Assembly (NCBI RefSeq): GCF_016745395.1
Contig: NZ_JAERVJ010000005.1
Location: forward strand, 212,695 to 276,694
DNA length: 64,000 bases
Direction of reading: 5' to 3'
Source: Methylocystis sp. Sn-Cys
GTDB taxonomy: Bacteria > Pseudomonadota > Alphaproteobacteria > Rhizobiales > Beijerinckiaceae
Part shown: piece by piece, positions 1 to 8,100 of the stretch
Layout of the letters: every line of letters starts with the position of its first letter
How positions within the stretch are numbered: position 1 is the stretch's first letter
Program-made: the position numbers and the translations under genes
The notes under the pieces: generated by a model
The model's input: the letters and a program-made list of their open reading frames with translations, nothing else
Database searches by the model: none
What the model was told of the DNA's origin: nothing

Positions 1-479
1 AGCTGGTGCAGATAGAGAACGTCGGAGGCGGCGTAAGCCTGCTGGGCGTCGGTGAGCGTCGCGGCGCCCCAGTCCGAAGATTGCTGCTGCTTCGAAATCT
101 CGACGCTGGCCAGCTCGCGCACGAGCTCCTTCAGCCCGTGCCGATCGGTATAGGTGCGCGTGAGCTTGGAGGCGATCTTGGTGCAATAGACCGGCGCTGG
201 CATGACGCCGAAGGTCTTGGCCAGGATCGCCAGATCGAACCGCGCAAAATGGAACAGCTTCAACACATTGGGGTCGGTCAGCAGCCGCACCAGATTGGGC
301 GCGCTGGTCTGGCCCTTGGCGATCTGGACAAGTTCGGCGTCGCCGTCGCCGAAGGAAAGCTGAACAAGACACAGCCGGTCGCGGTGCGGATTGAGGCCCA
401 GCGTTTCGGTGTCGATGGCGACGATGGGCGATGTCGCAACCGCCGAGGGAAGGTCGCCTTGGTGCAGTCTGATGGTCAT
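1..479 (-). CDS. RNase D-like 3'-5' exonuclease (N-terminal part, cut by window edge)
   Basis: The minus strand is open from an ATG at 477-479 to the window edge and encodes about 159 residues. It opens with a short lead and then VAIDTETLGL, the first DEDD exonuclease motif with its metal-binding Asp and Glu. FHFARFDLAIL supplies the second motif Asp, and the Tyr/Asp in YAASDVLYLHQL near the edge matches the third, DEDDy motif. The family trims RNA 3' ends in the cytoplasm. Many alphaproteobacteria carry a short (about 200 aa) RNase D without HRDC domains, and this may be one; the missing C-terminus prevents a decision. The start has no strong ribosome-binding site but fits the family's N-terminus. 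Confidence 0.8.
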   Translation of the reverse strand, partial: MTIRLHQGDLPSAVATSPIVAIDTETLGLNPHRDRLCLVQLSFGDGDAELVQIAKGQTSAPNLVRLLTDPNVLKLFHFARFDLAILAKTFGVMPAPVYCTKIASKLTRTYTDRHGLKELVRELASVEISKQQQSSDWGAATLTDAQQAYAASDVLYLHQ

Positions 480-549
480 AGCGCCCGATTCGTTAGGAAG
501 GCTTTCCCCATCCTATTCGAAAAGGCGGGCGCATGTCTAAGATCCGCCT

Positions 550-804
550 TTATTCCTTACCGCGGGCGCCGGGGCCGGTGGTGAAAGGATTCTCGCCCTG
601 TTGAAGCCGCTCCCCGACGAACCGGGCCCAGCCGATCAGCAACTCCGCGATAGAAACCGTAATGGCCGCGTAACGGAAGTCGCGATTCCCGGCGAGCGCC
701 CGCAAGGACAGGCCGAGATAATGCGCTTCCACCAGCGCCTGCTCCAGCTTCGCGAGATCGCCTTCCGGCCCATGGGTGGCCTCGGCCTCGTCGATCTCCG
801 CCAT
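550..804 (-). CDS. Hypothetical 84-aa acidic protein
   Basis: This is a short gene of unknown function. The start MAEIDEAEATHG is chosen because AGGAGC lies about 8 bases upstream; a longer reading frame reaches 900 but its extra residues look like noise. The product is acidic at the N-terminus, helical and mildly amphipathic (LAKLEQALVEAHYLGLSLRA), with no signal peptide, cysteines or recognised motif. It lies upstream of the RNase D-like gene on the same strand, about 70 bases away, and could share its transcript. Confidence 0.55.
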   Translation of the reverse strand: MAEIDEAEATHGPEGDLAKLEQALVEAHYLGLSLRALAGNRDFRYAAITVSIAELLIGWARFVGERLQQGENPFTTGPGARGKE

Positions 805-1101
805 AGAAAATAGCTCCTGTCCGGTAATGTTGGCGTCCGCCAGCGGCAACAAGCGCGACCTTGGCGCGGCGACGAACATCACACGGCGGTAACATGCCAC
901 TGTAACTCAGTCGTTGCCGCAACAAGTCTGATTTGAAACGCTTTTTAACGAATGGACAGAAAAGCGCGCGCGGACGCGCCTGGCCGCATCCTAAAAAAAT
1001 GGGTTAGCGGCGCCAGGCCCCGAAAGCGCGCGCGCCCCTTGCCAGAGGAGCGGCGCGCGTCCACTCTCCGGCCGCATCACAGCGCATCGCAGGATACCCG
1101 C

Positions 1102-2262
1102 GTGGCCGACGAGACAAACATCTTCAATGGCGCCGACCGGCGTTTCAACGCCGTCTTCATCGAAGTGTCGATACGGCTCTTCGTGATCGGTTTCCTGGTC
1201 TATTGGACCTTCGTCATCATCCAGCCCTTCGGGGCGATGATCGTCTGGAGCGTCGTTGTCGCGGTTGCGCTCTTTCCGCTCTTCGACAAGCTCTCGTCCT
1301 GGCTCGGCGACCGGGGCACGATCGCCGCCGCCCTCATCACCGTGGCGGCGCTGATCCTGGTCATCGGCCCCGTGACATGGATGGGCGTCGGCGTCATCGA
1401 CCCGGTCAAAGGCGTGATCGCCGGCTTGAACAATGGCGACATCGCCGTCCCGCCGCCGCCGGAATCGATCAAAAGCTGGCCGATCGTCGGGGCGCAAATC
1501 CACGCCTATTGGGAGCTCGCCTCGACCAATCTCAAAAGCGCGCTCGCGCAGATCCTGCCGGAGCTCAAGCCTGTCGGCGAATATCTGCTGTCCATGGCCC
1601 GCAATGCGGGCCTCGGCACGCTGAAATTCCTGTTGTCGGTGATCCTCTCGGGCTTTTTGCTCGCCTATGCGAGCCAGCTCATGATCGGCATGCGGGCCCT
1701 GGCGCGGCGCATCGATCCGGCCAATGGGGAAAAATATCTCAGCCTTGCCGGCGCCACCATCAACGCCGTGTCGCGCGGCGTGATGGGGCTCTCGATCATG
1801 CAGGCGGTGATCGGCGGCCTGGGCATGTATCTTGCCAACGTCCCGGGCGCGAATCTGCTGTCGGTCGCCATTCTGGTGCTCGGCATTATTCAGATCGGGC
1901 CGCTGGTGATCGTCGCGCCGGTGGTTTTCTGGGCCTGGACAAATCTGTCGACCCCCGGCGCGATCGGCCTGACGATCTGCATGCTGAGCGTCAATTACAT
2001 GGACAATGTGTTGAAGCCCTTCATCTTCGCGCATGGGCTCTCGACGCCGATCCCCATCATCTTCATCGGCGTGATCGGCGGCGTGCTCGCCCATGGCGTC
2101 GCGGGCCTCTTCGTTGGCCCGGTGGTGCTCGCCGTCGTCTGGGAGGTGGGAAGCGCCTGGGTTGCGGAGGAAATCGCGTCGACGACGCCGGAAAAGACCG
2201 CCGCCAAGGAGGCGCCGCCCCAGCTCTTGTCTTCGTCCCGCAGCGGGGCTGAAGCCGTTTGA
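1102..2262 (+). CDS. AI-2E family transporter (PerM/YdiK-type permease)
   Basis: This is an integral inner-membrane protein of the AI-2E transporter superfamily, about 386 aa. The N-terminus carries paired hydrophobic helices (FVIGFLVYWTFVIIQPFG and MIVWSVVVAVALFPLF), then a soluble middle section, then a cluster of C-terminal membrane segments including IIQIGPLVIVAPVVFWAW and the conserved-looking VNYMDNVLKPFIF and IFIGVIGGVLAHGVAGLFVGP. The GTG start at 1102 is preceded by AGGA seven bases away. An ATG at 952 in the same frame would add 50 Arg-rich residues unlike the family. The substrate cannot be told; members include proposed AI-2 exporters and Na+/H+ antiporters. Confidence 0.85.
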   Translation: MADETNIFNGADRRFNAVFIEVSIRLFVIGFLVYWTFVIIQPFGAMIVWSVVVAVALFPLFDKLSSWLGDRGTIAAALITVAALILVIGPVTWMGVGVIDPVKGVIAGLNNGDIAVPPPPESIKSWPIVGAQIHAYWELASTNLKSALAQILPELKPVGEYLLSMARNAGLGTLKFLLSVILSGFLLAYASQLMIGMRALARRIDPANGEKYLSLAGATINAVSRGVMGLSIMQAVIGGLGMYLANVPGANLLSVAILVLGIIQIGPLVIVAPVVFWAWTNLSTPGAIGLTICMLSVNYMDNVLKPFIFAHGLSTPIPIIFIGVIGGVLAHGVAGLFVGPVVLAVVWEVGSAWVAEEIASTTPEKTAAKEAPPQLLSSSRSGAEAV

Positions 2263-2275
2263 AAACCCCTGGACC

Positions 2276-2293
2276 GCGAGCCTTCAGGCTCGC
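2276..2293. repeat. GCGAGCC-TTCA-GGCTCGC hairpin, copy 1
   Basis: A perfect 7-bp stem with a 4-base loop, 14 bases after the AI-2E permease stop. The same stem recurs at 2496, 2538 and 21432. Confidence 0.8.
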
Positions 2294-2339
2294 ATAGGCT
2301 GCTGATACCATTTCCGTTTGATCAGCGCGTTTGAGGCGT

Positions 2340-2382
2340 GTCATTCCCGGCGGGCTGAAAGCCCGACCGGGAATCCAGAGCC
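2340..2382. repeat. Palindromic unit shared with 31832-31874
   Basis: The unit GTCATTCCCGGCGGGCTGAA... to ...GGGAATCCAGA recurs in inverted orientation at 31832-31874 with only a few differences. It contains the short palindrome GGGCTGAAAGCCC and looks like a REP-type intergenic element. Confidence 0.7.
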
Positions 2383-2495
2383 ACAAAGAGGAGCTTTTGC
2401 AACTTCTCTCAAACACTTAGGCCTCATCCTGAGGAGCGAGCGAACGCTCGCATCTCGAAGGACGAGGCCGCCTCGGAGGTTCGTCCACAGACTGC

Positions 2496-2513
2496 GCGAG
2501 CCTTCAGGCTCGC
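2496..2513. repeat. GCGAGCC-TTCA-GGCTCGC hairpin, copy 2
   Basis: Identical in stem and loop to the hairpin at 2276. Confidence 0.8.
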
Positions 2514-2537
2514 ATTTCCCACAGAAAGATTCCTGGA

Positions 2538-2555
2538 GCGAGCCTGAAGGCTCGC
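2538..2555. repeat. GCGAGCC-TGAA-GGCTCGC hairpin, copy 3
   Basis: Same stem with the complementary loop TGAA, so this is the inverted orientation of the other copies. It lies 10 bases from the end of the lytic transglycosylase gene and may also aid its termination. Confidence 0.8.
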
Positions 2556-2564
2556 GATCCGTTG

Positions 2565-3740
2565 TCAGCGGCCCCGCAGCGCCTGCAGCACTTTCAGGCT
2601 TGCCCTGCCGTTGCGCGGCAGGCCGACGCGGCTCTGATAGTCGGCGATGGCTTCCTTCGACTTGGTCCCGATCACGCCATCGGGGTCGCCGACCTCATAG
2701 CCCGCGCGAATGAGAAGCGACTGTAGCTCCCGCCGCTCCGCCCGCGACAGGCCCGGATCGTCCGTGGGCCACGGCGTCTGAATGCCCGGACGCCCGCGCA
2801 GCCGGTCGGAGAGCACGCAAATGGCGAGCGCATAAGACTCAGCCGCGTTATAGGCGTAGACCGCGTCGAAATTCTTGGTCACGAGAAAGGCTGGACCATT
2901 GCGGCCCGCCGGCAGCAGTAGGCCCGCGGTTCCGCCGCCGAGCCCGCTCCCGTCGAGACGGGTCACGCCGCGCGACTCCCAGAAGGACATCGGCTGCTTA
3001 TGCGTGCGGCCGGAGGGGCCGGAATAGCCCTCGGGCAGGCGCACCTCGAAGCCCCAGCGCTCTCCCGAACGCCAGCCACTCTTTCTCAGATAATTGGCGG
3101 TGGAGCCCAGAGAGTCGGCGGCCGAGCTCGCAATATTGCGTCTCCCGTCGCCATCGAGATCGACGGCCGTGCCTAAGAAGGTCGAGGGCATGAATTGGGT
3201 ATGGCCGAAAGCGCCGGCCCAGGAGCCGATGAACTCGTCGGCGCGAATGTCGCCGCTGTCCAAAATCTTGAGCGCGGCGACGAATTCCTTGCGCCAATAG
3301 TCGTTGCGGCGCGGGGCCTCGCAGGCGAGCGTCGCCAGCGACTGCACGACCGGGCGCTTGCCGAAGCTCTTGCCGAAATCGCTCTCGACGCCCCACACCG
3401 AGACGACGGTCGCCGGATCGACGCCATAACGCCCCTCGGCCGACTGCAGCGCATGGCCGTATTTGTGCAGCATCGCGCGCCCTTCCTCGACGCGCTCCTC
3501 GTCGACGAGACCGGCGACATAATCCCAGACCGGCGTCGTGAACTCCGGCTGCTTGTCCATGAAGCTCACAGCGTCATTTGGCTCCAGACCGTCCGTCGCC
3601 GAGGCGATCGTCTGCTGGCTGACGCCGGCGCCCGCCGCCGTGTGACGCAGGCTCGAGAGACAGGAAGACCATTCCGCGCGGGCGGGGGCCGCAAGGAGGA
3701 GAAGCGCGGCCGAGGCCAGGAAGAGGTGATTCGCCTTCAT
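2565..3740 (-). CDS. Lytic murein transglycosylase (MltB-like, with C-terminal peptidoglycan-binding domain)
   Basis: This is an exported enzyme that cleaves the MurNAc-GlcNAc bond of peptidoglycan. The chosen start gives a clean signal peptide, MKANHLFLASAALLLLAAPARA-EW. An in-frame ATG at 3782 would add 14 residues. The SLT2/MltB-type catalytic domain contains the Glu-bearing VVSVWGVESDFGKSFGKR and the family's GAFGHTQFMPSTFLGTAVD stretch. The last 60 residues (RAERRELQSLLIRAGYEVGDPDGVIGTKSKEAI...) form a PG_binding_1 module. About 391 aa is normal for this class. The gene stands alone on its strand, convergent with the permease. Confidence 0.9.
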   Translation of the reverse strand: MKANHLFLASAALLLLAAPARAEWSSCLSSLRHTAAGAGVSQQTIASATDGLEPNDAVSFMDKQPEFTTPVWDYVAGLVDEERVEEGRAMLHKYGHALQSAEGRYGVDPATVVSVWGVESDFGKSFGKRPVVQSLATLACEAPRRNDYWRKEFVAALKILDSGDIRADEFIGSWAGAFGHTQFMPSTFLGTAVDLDGDGRRNIASSAADSLGSTANYLRKSGWRSGERWGFEVRLPEGYSGPSGRTHKQPMSFWESRGVTRLDGSGLGGGTAGLLLPAGRNGPAFLVTKNFDAVYAYNAAESYALAICVLSDRLRGRPGIQTPWPTDDPGLSRAERRELQSLLIRAGYEVGDPDGVIGTKSKEAIADYQSRVGLPRNGRASLKVLQALRGR

Positions 3741-3975
3741 GGAGGAAGGGTAGCCCAACAAGGGTTGTTTTTCATTCGCCATGCGCGCGCTCGGCGCGTT
3801 GTTTCGGGCGCGGCAGGCTCGCTCTGTCGCCGCGCGCCGTTCGCAGCGTTAACCGCCGCGCGCTTCGAAAATAAGGCGCAAGGAAGGAAATGTGGCGAAC
3901 ATACAAAATGCGCCGCCGGCGCATCACCGGCGGCGATCAAGATCGGTTGCGAAGAATTCGAGCAGCTCCAGCCGC

Positions 3976-4584
3976 CTAGACAGGCCGGTTCGCGTTCCTG
4001 TTGCGGACCGGGCCCATGCGCTCCACGCCCTGAGCGTAGCTGATCACGTCATATTTGGCGTTGAAGCCCAGCGCCGCGTCGGCGACGGCGTCGGTCTTGC
4101 CGGCGGTGGAGAGCTTCTTGAGGTCGCCCTTCTCGAGATAGAGCAGCTCGAGCAGCTCGTTATAGACCGTCGCCTCGTCGATCGGCAGCACGTTATAGGT
4201 GATGCCGTCGATCTCGACCTCATATTTGGCGAGGAGGTCGATGTTGTTGCAGAAAATGAAATACTTCCCCTCGGGCGAGAACAGGCCCTTCGTCACCGAG
4301 GCAAGGTCGGTCAGCCATTCGAAGGAATGAAGATAACAAGCAAAGAACGGAATTGTCGGTTCTCCGACATTCGCGATTGCAATCACCTGGTCGACCGAAC
4401 GCTCCGGCGGGCGCTTCTCATCGGCGAGCGTCTCCGCGAAAATCAGCGCCAATTCGCCACGAAAGCCATAACGGCCGGGCTTTTCCGTGGGGCCCTTGAG
4501 GACTGCATTGAGAAGGCGGCCCTGCTCCTCGAGGGTCTTGAAGGCGGTATCGAGAATGCTCGTCATGTGGTTACTCTTCGCCAT
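3976..4584 (-). CDS. Conserved-looking hypothetical protein, about 202 aa
   Basis: Function not recognised. The protein is soluble, acidic and without signal peptide or membrane segment. Its middle part (VIAIANVGEPTIPFFACYLHSFEWLTDLASV) and the Leu/Glu-rich segment VYNELLELLYLEKGDLKKL suggest a compact mixed alpha/beta domain. Codon use matches neighbouring genes, supporting a real gene. Two starts are possible, MAKSNHM at 4584 and MTSILDT at 4566; neither has a strong ribosome-binding site. It could share a transcript with the small secreted protein gene about 100 bases upstream. Confidence 0.6.
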   Translation of the reverse strand: MAKSNHMTSILDTAFKTLEEQGRLLNAVLKGPTEKPGRYGFRGELALIFAETLADEKRPPERSVDQVIAIANVGEPTIPFFACYLHSFEWLTDLASVTKGLFSPEGKYFIFCNNIDLLAKYEVEIDGITYNVLPIDEATVYNELLELLYLEKGDLKKLSTAGKTDAVADAALGFNAKYDVISYAQGVERMGPVRNRNANRPV

Positions 4585-4691
4585 TGGAATTTGTGCGGCG
4601 AAGAACGAGCAACCGACGTGCCACTGCGCAAAAAATGAGCGCCGGACCGCCTGCGGCAATCCGGCGCTCTGTTTCTGGTTGGCAGAGTCTC

Positions 4692-4976
4692 TTATTCGCA
4701 GATGCGGCGCGGGCGCGAGCCGATTTCGACGCCATATTCGTCGAAGACCGGGCGGCGCTCGACCCAGCAGCGCGGCGGCGGCGGCGGCGGGGCGTAATAG
4801 ACCGGCGGCGGCGGAGCCGGCTGAGCCAGCGCGCCGCCGGCCATGGCGCCGAGCGCGAAGCCGCCGATGCCCGCGGCCACAGCGGCGCCAGCCGAATCCG
4901 CCCGCGCCGGCGCGGCCGCAAGCGTCAAAGCCCCGATCGCCGACACGGCGAGGATCGCGGCGGTGGTTTTTCTCAT
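4692..4976 (-). CDS. Small exported proline-rich hypothetical protein
   Basis: A 94-aa protein with a clear Sec signal peptide (MRKTTAAILAVSAIGALTLAAAPARA), a Gly/Ala-rich hydrophobic stretch (AAVAAGIGGFALGAMAGGAL) that could insert in a membrane, and a run PAPPPPVYYAPPPPPP. It ends with a short cysteine-containing tail (CWVERRPVFDEYGVEIGSRPRRICE). The two cysteines could form a disulfide in the periplasm. Similar short Gly-zipper plus Pro-rich proteins are common in Rhizobiales and mostly uncharacterised. No function is assigned. Confidence 0.7.
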   Translation of the reverse strand: MRKTTAAILAVSAIGALTLAAAPARADSAGAAVAAGIGGFALGAMAGGALAQPAPPPPVYYAPPPPPPRCWVERRPVFDEYGVEIGSRPRRICE

Positions 4977-5100
4977 CCCGATTCTCCCAAAAAGCGGCCG
5001 CGGCTCTCAAAAAGCCTGCGACATCGCGACGTTATGCGTCAGGCGTCGATTAACCGTAAATGAACGGCGAAAACTTGACGGCTCGCGCCCTTCATACCGC

Positions 5101-8100
5101 TCAAATCGCCGAGAGTTTAGCCTTTTGCGCCGGCTTCGTCCCGCCCTTCGCGGCGGCCGGATCCTTGACGCTCTCCCAGCCGCCCTTGGGCGGCAGCACG
5201 TCATTGGCCTCGCGAACGGGCTCCTTGGCGTGGAAGCCGGCCGCCAAAGATTTGGCGGTCGCAAGCTCCTTCGAGTCGAGCCGCGCGGCGACCTCGTCGC
5301 GCTTCTTGCCGGCGTCGGCGTCGCCCTGTTCCGCGGCGGCGGAGAACCACAGGTAAGACTGCGTGAGGCTCTGCGTGACGCCGAGCCCCCGGGCGTAAAG
5401 GATCGCCAGATTATACTGGCTGTCGCGCACGCCATATTCCGCCGCTTTGCGGAACCATTCCGAGGCCGCAGGATAATCCGGCTTGCCGCCGTCCCCGCCC
5501 TCGGCGAGCAGCACCGCGAGATTGTGCATGGCGCGGGCGTTGCCCGCCTCGGCGGCGGAGAGATAATATTTGCGGGCGCGCCCATAGTCGCGCTCGACGC
5601 CCACGCCCTTTTCATAGAAGGAGCCGAGCCGGTATTGCGCCGGAACGAGGCCCTGGCTCGCCGCCTTCTCGAACCACTCCGCGGCGGCTTTCGCGTCGCG
5701 GGCGACGCCGCGACCGTCGGCGTAGCGGACCGCCAGCTCATATTGCGCCGCCGGCAAGCCTTGCTGGGCCAACACTTTGATGACGCCGATGGCGTCGGGC
5801 GCCGACAGCGGGCTGGGGCTGGAGATCGATCCAACGGGCGTCGGATCGACCGGCGCATTTTCGGTATGCGGCGCGATCATGCGCGGCGGCGGCGCTTTCG
5901 GCGTCTCTGGCGCGCGGGCGGGAGCGGCGGGCGCCGCGGCTTTCGCCGCCGGGGCGGGTTCGGCCGGCGGGGCGGCGGGGCTTTCCGCGCCGGGCGCCGT
6001 CTCAGCCGGAGCCGCGTCGCTCATCTCGTGATTGGCGTGGGCGTTGACGTCGGCGGTCTGGATGCCGACGCGGGCGATCTGATAGGCGCCAATGAGCAGC
6101 ACCAAAGCGCCGAGGCCGAGCAACAGCGGGCGCTTGCGCTCCTGAATGGCGCCGACCAAGCCGCCCTTGGCCGGGTTCTGCTCCGCCGCCGGCGCGCTTG
6201 CCGGCCGGCCGGCCGAACGGCGCGCCTGCTGCGATTTTTCAGCCGCCTCGGCGTCCATGGCCGCCTGTTGCGCCGCGCGGCGCGCTGCCGCGATAAAGTC
6301 GGTCTGAACCGGCTCGGACCTTTCCTGCTTTGCCCCGGGCGACGCAAATCCCGGCTCGCGGCGCTGCGGGCGCGGCGCGCCCGGCTGCACCAGCAAATCC
6401 ATCAGATTTTCGTCGTCCAAGCCGCTACGGGGAGCCGAGCGCGGCTCGACCGCCAGCTCCGGCGCGCGCCCGTCGCCCCGGCGCGGGGATGCGGCGGGGG
6501 CCGAGAATGGGGCGGCGGGCGCAGGGGCCGCCGCTTCGCTGCGCATGTCGCTCAGCTCGTCCTCGAACATCGCCAGACGGTCGACGACGCGCTCCAGCGT
6601 CTCGTGCACGGCGAGCAAAGTCTCATGCGTGCGCTCGCCCGCTTCGTCTTGAGCCTTGCGAATGTCGGCGAGCTCGCGCTCCAGCGCCTCGCGAAGCGCG
6701 CCCGGCGCCGGGTTCGCCTGACGCAGAATGTCCTGCGTGGCGCGACGCACCGCTTCTTCGGCCGCGAGCGTCGTCGCCGCCTTGGTTTCCTCCATCTGCG
6801 CGACGAGGGCGGCGATCCGCGACTCGACGCCGCTGAGCGCCGCGCCGTTGCGATCATTGCGATCGAGGCGCTGCGACAGCGCGCCGATCTGGCTTTCGAG
6901 GGCTTTCAGCGCCTCGGCGTCGCCGCGCGGATCGAGCGCCTGATTCATGCGCGTGGCGAGCTGCTCGACGAGCGCCGTCAGATCCTTTTGTTGCGTCTCG
7001 ACGCGATAGGAGTCCTCGGCGCGCTGCGCAAGCGCGCCATGCATGCGCTCGAGACGTCGGGCGATCTCGTCGAGCTGAGGATTGTCGAGCGCGCCCGGCT
7101 CGAGGCGCTGCGCCAGCGTCTCGCGAACCACGTCGATGCGCTGCGCCAGCTCGGCGAATTGCCGATCGGCGACGGGATGCGCCGACATCTCCGCCGGATC
7201 GAAGCGTTTTTCCAGGCGCTCGAGCTTGCGGCCGAGCTCCTCGAAACCCGGCGCATGCGGCCGATCGTCGAGAACAGAGTCGATCTTGCGGCCCAGATTG
7301 GCGATCAAATGCTCGAGCGAGGCTGTGTCCGCTGGCTTCTGGGCGACGGCGCTGTCGATCCGTTCGCCGAGATCGCGGCCGAGCGCATCGATGCGCTGCC
7401 CGAGTTCGTCGAAGCGTTGGGCGCCCGCGCCGAGAACGGCCTCGTCGAACTTGCCGGCGAGATATTCGAGACGGCTGTTGAAGGTCTCGAAGCTCGTGCC
7501 GGTTTCAGAAGCGACGATCGAGCGGATCGATCGCACCAATTCGCCCATGTCGAGAGCCGCTGCGGCTTGCGCCGGACCGGCGCTCGCATGCGCGAGCCCC
7601 TCGACGCGCTGCGTCAGATCGAAAAGCCGCGTCTCGATCTTTTCCAGCGGCAGCGGACGGGCCGCCATGGCGCCAAGCTGGTCCTTGATCTCGCGCGCCT
7701 GCGTCGCAAGTTGGCGAACCGCCGCCATATCAGCGGCGTCGGGCGCCTGCATGGCGTCGAGCCGGCGGCCAATCGCCTGAACGTCGGCGTCGAGGCTGCG
7801 CAGGATCGGGCTCGGATCGAGGTCGCGCACGACGGCGCGCAACTCTCCTGCAATCCCTTCGGCCGGCGCCAGAAGGTCCGCGGCGACGCCGCGATCGCGC
7901 TGCGTCTCGATGCGGCGCGACAGGTCGCGCAACGCCGATTCGACGGCGGCGACGGAGGCGCGCGGCGCAAGATCGCCGACTGCGCGCGCCATCTCCTCGA
8001 TTTCGCGGCGCAGTCCCTCGATCTGCCGCATGGTCACGAGCTGTTGGTCGGCGCGTTCGCCGCCCTGCTGGCGAAGGCCTTCCACTTGCTGCAACAGGGC

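Larger units (their letters stand above)
2263..2564. other. Gene-free repeat-rich gap
   Basis: About 300 bases between two convergent genes contain no credible coding sequence. They hold three GCGAGCC-N4-GGCTCGC hairpins, a related GCGAGC-GAAC-GCTCGC hairpin inside a CCTCATCCTGAGGAG...CGAAGGACGAGG element (about 2422-2466), and a 43-base palindromic unit shared with about 31.85 kb. Confidence 0.7.
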
